A stretch of 12,805 nucleotides of DNA. Source: an uncultured bacterium. Its GTDB lineage: Bacteria; Bacteroidota; Bacteroidia; Bacteroidales; Muribaculaceae. The position numbers and the translations under genes were made by a program. The notes under the pieces were generated by a model, which was given only the letters and a program-made list of their open reading frames with translations, was not told the DNA's origin and searched no databases. This document shows, piece by piece, positions 5,830-10,424 of this stretch. Position 1 is the first letter of the stretch. Every line of letters begins with the position of its first letter. The stretch covers positions 1-12,805 of the forward strand of contig CAMHGU010000038.1 in the NCBI GenBank assembly GCA_946184715.1, read 5' to 3'.

Positions 5830-8800
5830 TTCTTTGCGGTTTTAAGGTTATTCAAGCGTGATTCTATCATTTTGAAGATGTCGGCTTCCTTGCCGGGGTA
5901 GTTGCTCTTTAGGCTTTCGAGATACTGGATGGCTGCGAGGGTCTTGCCCTGCTTTGCATATACGTCGCTGAGGAGGATAAAACCGCGGGCGAGCCAGTAC
6001 TGGTGGGGTGTGCCGGCTTCGATGAAGGCGTTGAGGGTCTTCTCAGCCTTGGCGAGGTTGCCGGCGTTGTAGTAGTGCTCGGCGAGGGAGAAGGCCGAGC
6101 GAGCGCCATAGAGGGAGCGGGTGTCCTTGGCGAGCTGCTGCCAGTCGGCCACGGCGCGGTCGCTCTTGCCGGTGGCGGCGAGGGCGTTGGCGCGGAGGAA
6201 GCGGGCTTCGGCAATCTGGTCGGAGCTGAGGCCGGTGGTGGCGATGAGCTTATCGGCGGCGGTGACCACCTCGGCGTGGCGGCCGAGCTGAGCGGCGCAG
6301 CGCATAGTGCCGAGGGCGGCTTCGGTGCGGTTGGTGGCTGTGGAAGCGCGCGAGGCGAGCTGGCGGTAGGCGTCGAGGGCTTCGCCGGTGCGGTTCTTGC
6401 GCATCAGGATGTCGGCCTTGAGGGCGAGGGCGTCTTCGGCATAGGGGGCCGCGGCGGCGCGCTCGAGCACCTTATTGAGCTGGCTCAGCGCAGCGTCGTA
6501 GTTGCCTTTGCTATAGTTGTACTGGGCTTGGTAGAAGGTGGCTTGGTTGGCATAGGCGCCGTCGGGGTATTTCTTGAGGTAGTCGTTGACTTTGCTCACG
6601 TCGGGGCTGGCACCGAGCCAGGCTTTCTCGGCGCTCTCGAAGGAGAGCTTGTCCATCTCGGTGACGCTGATTTTGGGGGCGTTGGGCACGGAGGCGAGGA
6701 AGCGTTGCAGCGATTCCATATCGCCGCGCTCGGCGCTAATCACCTTGAGGTCTTCCACGGCGAGCTGAGCCTCTTCGCTTGAGGGGAATTTGGTGATGAC
6801 TTTGCGGTAGTTGGCCACGGCTTTGTCGATGAGGCCTTGGCTACGCTGCGACATTGCGAGCTGGAGCAGCGCCTTGCGGGCTTCGGGGGCTTCGGGGAAG
6901 CGGTCGGTGAGCTGCTGCAGGGCGGTGGCGGCTTCGGCGTGGCGGCCCAGCTGGGTGAGGGCTTGCCCTTTATGGAGCAGTGCGGCGGGCACGAGGGCGG
7001 AGCTTGGGTGCTCTTTGAGCAGAGCGTTGAGCTTATCCACCTTGCCTGATTGGTTCTTCTGCAACCCGTCGATGATGGCTTCCTGATAGGTGGCATAGTC
7101 GGCGGTGGAGGCGTCTTCGCCGGTGGCTTTGGTGTAGTTGGCGATAGCGTTGCCGAACTCCTTTCCGTAGTAATAGGTGTCGCCTATGCGGTTGTAGGCG
7201 TCGGCGCGCTGCTGGCTGCCGAGCTGTGTGCCTTTGAGGGCGTTGGCAAACGACTGGCGGGCGTTGCTCCACTGGCGATTCTTGAACTGGGCATAGCCGA
7301 GGTCGTACCAAGCGAGGTCGCGGTTGGCATCACCGGCCGTGGTGCTGTTGAGGTAGTTGCTATAGGACTTGGTGGCGGCGGTGTAGCTGCCGGCGCGATA
7401 CTGGAGGTCGCCGAGCCAGAGGTTGGCTTGCCCGAGGATGCCGTTGCGGTAGTCGCCCAGGGCGATGGCGTCGGTGAGGTGCTGGCGGGCCGTGGCCTGG
7501 TCGCCGTTGCGCGCGGCGTTGATGCCGAGGTTGTAGAGCACATACTGCTTGGCTTTGAGCACCTTGTCGCTCGGCTGCTTGATGTGGGAGATGCTGGTGA
7601 GGGCCTTCTCGTAGTCGTTGCTGTTGATATAGGCTTGCGTCAGGTAGTCCTCCACTTGGCTCTGATAGCGGGAGTTGGGATAGAGGTTGAGAAACTCCTC
7701 AAAGTAGTCGATGGCGCGGCTGAAGGGGGTGTGGCTGGCTTTGCTCTGGGCCACGGCGTAGTTGAAGAAGGCGGTCTCGCGCACGCTGGTGTCGAAGTCG
7801 GTGCTCATCGCTTTCTCAAAGGCGAGGGTGGCTTGGTCGTAGTTGCCTTGCTTCACGTAGGCTTGGCCGAGGTAGAGGTTGGCACTCTGGGCAAGGGCGT
7901 CATCGACGTCGGTGCCGAGCACTTCGCTCATACGTTGCACCACCTGCTGGGTGTTGCCTTGTCGCTCGGCGATGACACCGAGCAGATAGGAGGCGGAGCG
8001 CTGCGTGGGGAACTCTTCGGTCGATAGGTTGTCGTAGCGGGTGAGATAGTCCTCGGCGTGAGCTTCATCGCCGGTGGCGAAGTAGCTCTCGCCGGCGAGG
8101 CGCATCAGCTCGTGGTGCATATCGTAGTTGGTGGCTTTGCCGAGTAGCGGCAGGGCGTGCTGCAGCGTGGTGGCGTGGTCGCCATTGTGGAAGGCTATCT
8201 GGGTGAGGTAGAACTGCGCGGCATCGGTGAGCGGCGTGTCGCCCTTGATGGCGGTGAAACCGTCGGTGGCTTTGGTGTAGTTGCCGGTGGCGTAGTCCAC
8301 ATAGGCATCGTAGAATGCGCCGGCCTGCCGGTAGCGCTTGCTTTGTGAGGCGAAGTCGAAGTCGGCGCGGGCGTCTTCGTATTCACCCAGTCGCAGCTTG
8401 GCGTAGCCTCGGCGATAGTGCATATCGTAGAGCGCGGCACCATCGAGGGTGGCGGGCGCTATCTGATTGTAGGTGGCGATGGCTTCGCCGTATTTGCCGC
8501 TGTAGAAGTAGCGGTCGGCTATGGTGCAGAGCACGTCGGCGCGATGCACGGAGGTGGGGTACATAGCCAGAAAACCTTTCAGGGCGGGCAGTGCCTCAAC
8601 GCTTCCCGAGCCGTACAGGCTCATAGCCATCAGGTATTGGGCCTCTTCCATCAGTGGCGCCGGGGCGTTCATTCGCTGCAGATGCGAGAGCTGATCGACG
8701 GCGCCGGTGTAGTTGCCTGAGCCGAGCATCTTGCCGCCGCGGGCAAGCCAGCCTATGGGCGCGGTAAGGTGCTCGCTGGCGCTTGCCGCAGCGGTAGCGG

Positions 8801-8846
8801 TAAGCACCACCAGCGCGGCAATCTTGATTCTTGTCGTTACTTTCAT
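5826..8846 (-). CDS. Large exported tetratricopeptide repeat protein
   Basis: A 1006-residue protein. Residues 1-24 are a signal peptide ending A-S-A-S with no lipobox Cys, so the mature protein is probably soluble in the periplasm or bound to an outer-membrane partner. The rest is helical TPR/Sel1-BamD-like repeats throughout, for example A-D-R-Y-F-Y-S-G-K-Y-G-E-A-I near 109-122, L-G-Q-A-Y-V-K-Q-G-N-Y-D-Q-A near 325-340, and A-E-H-Y-Y-N-A-G-N-L-A-K-A-E in the last 100 residues. Several repeats end in F-L-x-x-Y-P or F-P motifs typical of the YbgF/BamD type. No enzymatic domain is visible. It is the first gene of a three-gene operon with a barrel and a lipoprotein, which suggests a scaffold for assembly or export across the outer membrane. 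Type IX secretion also uses large TPR proteins (SprE/PorE), but those are lipoproteins and I see no specific similarity here. Start at 8846 is supported by the signal peptide and the promoter 45 nt upstream. Confidence 0.9.
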   Translation of the reverse strand: MKVTTRIKIAALVVLTATAAASASEHLTAPIGWLARGGKMLGSGNYTGAVDQLSHLQRMNAPAPLMEEAQYLMAMSLYGSGSVEALPALKGFLAMYPTSVHRADVLCTIADRYFYSGKYGEAIATYNQIAPATLDGAALYDMHYRRGYAKLRLGEYEDARADFDFASQSKRYRQAGAFYDAYVDYATGNYTKATDGFTAIKGDTPLTDAAQFYLTQIAFHNGDHATTLQHALPLLGKATNYDMHHELMRLAGESYFATGDEAHAEDYLTRYDNLSTEEFPTQRSASYLLGVIAERQGNTQQVVQRMSEVLGTDVDDALAQSANLYLGQAYVKQGNYDQATLAFEKAMSTDFDTSVRETAFFNYAVAQSKASHTPFSRAIDYFEEFLNLYPNSRYQSQVEDYLTQAYINSNDYEKALTSISHIKQPSDKVLKAKQYVLYNLGINAARNGDQATARQHLTDAIALGDYRNGILGQANLWLGDLQYRAGSYTAATKSYSNYLNSTTAGDANRDLAWYDLGYAQFKNRQWSNARQSFANALKGTQLGSQQRADAYNRIGDTYYYGKEFGNAIANYTKATGEDASTADYATYQEAIIDGLQKNQSGKVDKLNALLKEHPSSALVPAALLHKGQALTQLGRHAEAATALQQLTDRFPEAPEARKALLQLAMSQRSQGLIDKAVANYRKVITKFPSSEEAQLAVEDLKVISAERGDMESLQRFLASVPNAPKISVTEMDKLSFESAEKAWLGASPDVSKVNDYLKKYPDGAYANQATFYQAQYNYSKGNYDAALSQLNKVLERAAAAPYAEDALALKADILMRKNRTGEALDAYRQLASRASTATNRTEAALGTMRCAAQLGRHAEVVTAADKLIATTGLSSDQIAEARFLRANALAATGKSDRAVADWQQLAKDTRSLYGARSAFSLAEHYYNAGNLAKAEKTLNAFIEAGTPHQYWLARGFILLSDVYAKQGKTLAAIQYLESLKSNYPGKEADIFKMIESRLNNLKTAKK

Positions 8847-8890
8847 ATCGTTATTTTACGTTTATTATCTGCACATTATTTTGCAATCTA

Positions 8891-8921
8891 CAAATTTAGA
8901 CAAAAAACCCGACTTATAAAG
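8891..8921 (-). promoter_or_regulatory. Promoter of the TPR-barrel-lipoprotein operon
   Basis: On the minus strand, TAAATTTG (8891-8898) matches TAnnTTTG exactly, with a TTT centred 19-20 bp upstream (about 8918-8920) as a weak -33 element. It lies 45 nt upstream of the TPR start. The -33 region falls inside the loop of the preceding gene's terminator, so terminator and promoter overlap. There is no promoter-like element before the second or third gene. Confidence 0.65.
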
Positions 8922-8929
8922 CAGTCGGG
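8902..8929 (-). terminator. Intrinsic terminator of the 3D-domain gene
   Basis: A 7-bp stem (8908-8914 with 8923-8929, CCCGACT/AGTCGGG) with an 8-nt loop is followed on the minus strand by TTTTTTG (8901-8907). On the plus strand the A-rich flank at 8932-8937 gives no downstream T-tract, so it should work for minus-strand transcripts only. It terminates the 9030-9419 gene roughly 100 nt after its stop. Confidence 0.8.
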
Positions 8930-8941
8930 CTAAAAAAGTGA

Positions 8942-9022
8942 CTTGAAGCGCCAAGAGCCCTAAGAAAACTTAGAAGTCTTAGTCCTCTTAGAATTCTTAG
9001 AGCGCTTGGAAGCCTCAGAGTA
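8942..9022 (-). repeat. 9-nt-periodic CTTAG array, imperfect hairpin
   Basis: Nine 9-nt units on the plus strand with consensus CTTAGANNN. CTTAG starts at exactly 8969, 8978, 8987 and 8996; related pentamers keep the phase at 8942 (CTTGA), 8951 (CCAAG), 8960 (CTAAG), 9005 (CTTGG) and 9014 (CTCAG). The left units are near reverse complements of the right ones: 8951-8955 pairs with 9005-9009 and 8960-8966 with 8994-9000, so the array can fold as an imperfect stem of about 59 nt. It is placed between the stop of the 3D-domain gene (9030-9032) and that gene's terminator, so it is transcribed in its 3' untranslated region. In register on the plus-strand right side is G-CCGGCG (9023-9029). Confidence 0.8.
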
Positions 9023-9029
9023 GCCGGCG

Positions 9030-9419
9030 CTACTTCACCTTTTCGATGGTGACGGTGGTGGTGCCGTGGAAGCGGTAGTTGTCGCCTTTGGGGAGCAGGA
9101 AGTCGATCGACTGCTTGCGGCGGGTGCCCATGCGGTCTTTTACCACCCATTTGCCGTTGAGCTTGGGCACGCTCTCGCTCGTGACCATTATGGTGTCGCC
9201 CAGCTTGAAGCCGTGCTTGCGAAACATATCGGCCGAGAGGGCTACCCAGCGTATCTCGTAGTTGCGCAGCTTGGCCTTGTCGATGCGGTCGCCGCTGGCC
9301 GTGACGTGGCCCGCACCACCCATGCCGGGGTGATATTTGGTGGCACGCATAGTGAACTCCTGCCCCAGCGCGGCAAGGCCCAGGATTGCTATTGTTGCTA
9401 ATGTGAGTAGTAGTCGCAT
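9030..9419 (-). CDS. 3D / double-psi beta-barrel domain exported protein
   Basis: A 129-residue protein. Residues 1-19 are a signal peptide (hydrophobic L/A-rich core, cut near A-L-G). The mature part fits the 3D or RlpA-like double-psi barrel: A-T-K-Y-H-P-G (26-32), V-T-A-S-G-D (39-44), W-V-A-L-S (58-62), G-D-T-I-M-V (74-79), and W-V-V-K-D-R-M-G (91-98) followed by S-I-D-F (104-107). Asp44, Asp95 and Asp106 are candidates for the three family aspartates. Such domains occur in lytic transglycosylases and other peptidoglycan-binding or cleaving proteins, but at this size it is a stand-alone domain and activity is uncertain. The ATG at 9419 is chosen over an upstream in-frame ATG at 9488 because the signal peptide starts here and because the longer form would begin upstream of the promoter found at 9446-9477. 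Monocistronic: own promoter, array and terminator. Confidence 0.85.
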   Translation of the reverse strand: MRLLLTLATIAILGLAALGQEFTMRATKYHPGMGGAGHVTASGDRIDKAKLRNYEIRWVALSADMFRKHGFKLGDTIMVTSESVPKLNGKWVVKDRMGTRRKQSIDFLLPKGDNYRFHGTTTVTIEKVK

Positions 9420-9445
9420 AGTCGTTAAGGTTTTCAGTACGCTTG

Positions 9446-9477
9446 CAAATGTAGTCAAAATCAAGCACTTTCGCAAA
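9446..9477 (-). promoter_or_regulatory. Promoter of the 3D-domain gene
   Basis: On the minus strand TTTG (9474-9477), a 20-nt spacer (9454-9473) and TACATTTG (9446-9453) form a full match to the Bacteroidota primary-sigma consensus TTTG-N19-21-TAnnTTTG. It sits 26 nt upstream of the ATG at 9419 and fixes that start choice. Confidence 0.85.
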
Positions 9478-9509
9478 CTATGCGCCATAGCCCCCCTTAG
9501 GGCACGATT

Positions 9510-9560
9510 TTTACTCTAAAAAGTAAAAAATTGGCATCAAATTTTACTTTCAAAAGTAAA
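9510..9560. promoter_or_regulatory. Twin operator-like dyads TTTACT-N6-AGTAAA
   Basis: Two inverted repeats with the same half-sites and the same 6-nt gap: 9510-9515/9522-9527 (arms extend to 8 bp, 9508-9529) and 9543-9548/9555-9560. Their centres (9518.5 and 9551.5) are 33 bp apart, close to three helical turns, so bound dimers would sit on the same face of the DNA. The second dyad overlaps a TACTTTTG (minus strand, 9551-9558) that matches TAnnTTTG. They lie between divergent genes and could regulate either. The regulator is not identifiable from the window. Confidence 0.6.
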
Positions 9561-9733
9561 CAATCGGTTTTCCTCGCTATCGTTTTGAGCCTAACCCTTT
9601 TGTGCGCATCTATTGTTGGGAATTGTATACACCCATTAAAGTGTTGGCCGGCTTGTATCGCAATTTTCGCCGTTTGAGATTGGATGTGGCTCGAAATAGA
9701 GCGCGATGGGGTAGTAGTTTTGCAATTTTTACT

Positions 9734-9741
9734 TAACTTTG
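9734..9741 (+). promoter_or_regulatory. Promoter -7 element for riboflavin synthase
   Basis: TAACTTTG matches TAnnTTTG exactly, 48 nt upstream of the start codon. The identical octamer occurs at 2065. No TTTG is present at the usual -33 distance; a TTTTG at 9718-9722 is only 11 nt upstream. Confidence 0.7.
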
Positions 9742-9789
9742 TAAGGATAAATATCGAAACAGAATTTTTACAGCAAAGCAATAGAGAAT

Positions 9790-10398
9790 ATGTTTTCAGG
9801 AATAGTGGAAGAAGGGGCCACGGTGGTGGCTCTGCGGCGCGAGGAGGGTAATCTCCATATCACGCTGCGCTGCTCGTTTGTGGACGAATTGAGCATTGAC
9901 CAGTCGGTGGCGCACAATGGGGTGTGCCTTACGGTGGTGGCCATCGATGGCGACACCTACACCGTGACGGCGGTGCAGGAGACGCTTCGCCGGTCGAATC
10001 TCGGCGGCCTCGCCGTGGGCGACCTGGTCAATGTGGAGCGCTCGATGCGCATCGACGGCCGCCTCGATGGCCACATCGTGCAGGGCCACGTGGATATGAC
10101 CGCCGTGTGCACCGCGGTGGAGGAGGCCGACGGTAGCCACACCTTCACCTTCGCCTACGACTTCGACCCCGTGATGGCTCGCCGTGGGTATATGACCGTG
10201 GAGAAAGGCTCTGTCACCGTCAATGGCGTCAGCCTCACGGTGTGCAACTCCGAGCGCGACTCGTTTCAGGTGGCGATCATCCCTTACACCTTCGAGCACA
10301 CCAACTTCAGCCGCATCGTCAAAGGCACGGTGGTCAACCTCGAATTTGACATCATAGGCAAATACCTCGCCCGGCTTGCCTCGCTAAATAATGAATAG
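9790..10398 (+). CDS. ribE: Riboflavin synthase, alpha subunit
   Basis: A 202-residue protein of normal family length. It catalyses the last step of riboflavin synthesis, dismutation of two 6,7-dimethyl-8-ribityllumazine molecules. Two lumazine-binding beta-barrel repeats are visible. Repeat 1 begins with the family-defining M-F-S-G-I-V-E-E and carries N-G-V-C-L-T-V (43-49) and E-T-L-R-R-S-N-L-G (64-72). The D-G-H-I-V-Q-G-H-V-D motif (93-102) starts repeat 2, which carries K-G-S-V-T-V-N-G-V-S-L-T-V (139-151) and I-P-Y-T (164-167). Start at 9790 is set by the conserved N-terminal residues. No other riboflavin genes are nearby and no FMN riboswitch is seen upstream; instead the divergent spacer has twin dyads that could be operators. 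In Bacteroidota this gene is often stand-alone. Some groups call it ribC or ribE; ribE is used here. Confidence 0.97.
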   Translation: MFSGIVEEGATVVALRREEGNLHITLRCSFVDELSIDQSVAHNGVCLTVVAIDGDTYTVTAVQETLRRSNLGGLAVGDLVNVERSMRIDGRLDGHIVQGHVDMTAVCTAVEEADGSHTFTFAYDFDPVMARRGYMTVEKGSVTVNGVSLTVCNSERDSFQVAIIPYTFEHTNFSRIVKGTVVNLEFDIIGKYLARLASLNNE

Positions 10399-10424
10399 AA
10401 ACTCTAACAATCAGCATAACAACC

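Larger units (their letters stand above)
9420..9789. other. Divergent 370-nt intergenic region
   Basis: AT-rich relative to its flanks. From left to right it holds the minus-strand promoter of the 3D gene (9446-9477), a pair of identical-spacing inverted repeats (9510-9560) and the plus-strand promoter of riboflavin synthase (9734-9741). Between 9561 and 9717 I see no gene, no clear hairpin with T-tract and no recognisable FMN riboswitch. A minus-strand open frame at 9497-9781 lacks any protein-like features and overlaps the regulatory motifs, so it is not called. Confidence 0.7.

Noticed and set aside
6003..8027. Long plus-strand frames opposite the TPR gene (6003-6782 and 7050-8027)
   Set aside because: Same composition effect; the minus frame is a continuous TPR protein with export signal and promoter.
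8942..9022. CRISPR-like interpretation of the short phased arrays
   Set aside because: A 9-nt period with 3-4 variable bases is far too short for repeat-spacer units, and there are no cas genes.
9420..9488. N-terminal extension of the 3D-domain gene to an ATG at 9488
   Set aside because: The extension spans the TTTG-N20-TACATTTG promoter, so the transcript would start downstream of that ATG; the signal peptide starts at 9419.
9497..9781. 94-residue minus-strand frame in the divergent spacer
   Set aside because: It covers the dyads and the ribE promoter, has no domain or signal-like content and no promoter of its own placed to express it.
9561..9789. Possible FMN riboswitch before riboflavin synthase
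   Set aside because: None of the conserved FMN aptamer segments could be recognised by eye in the leader, and the mapped-by-motif promoter leaves under 50 nt of leader, too short for the aptamer.
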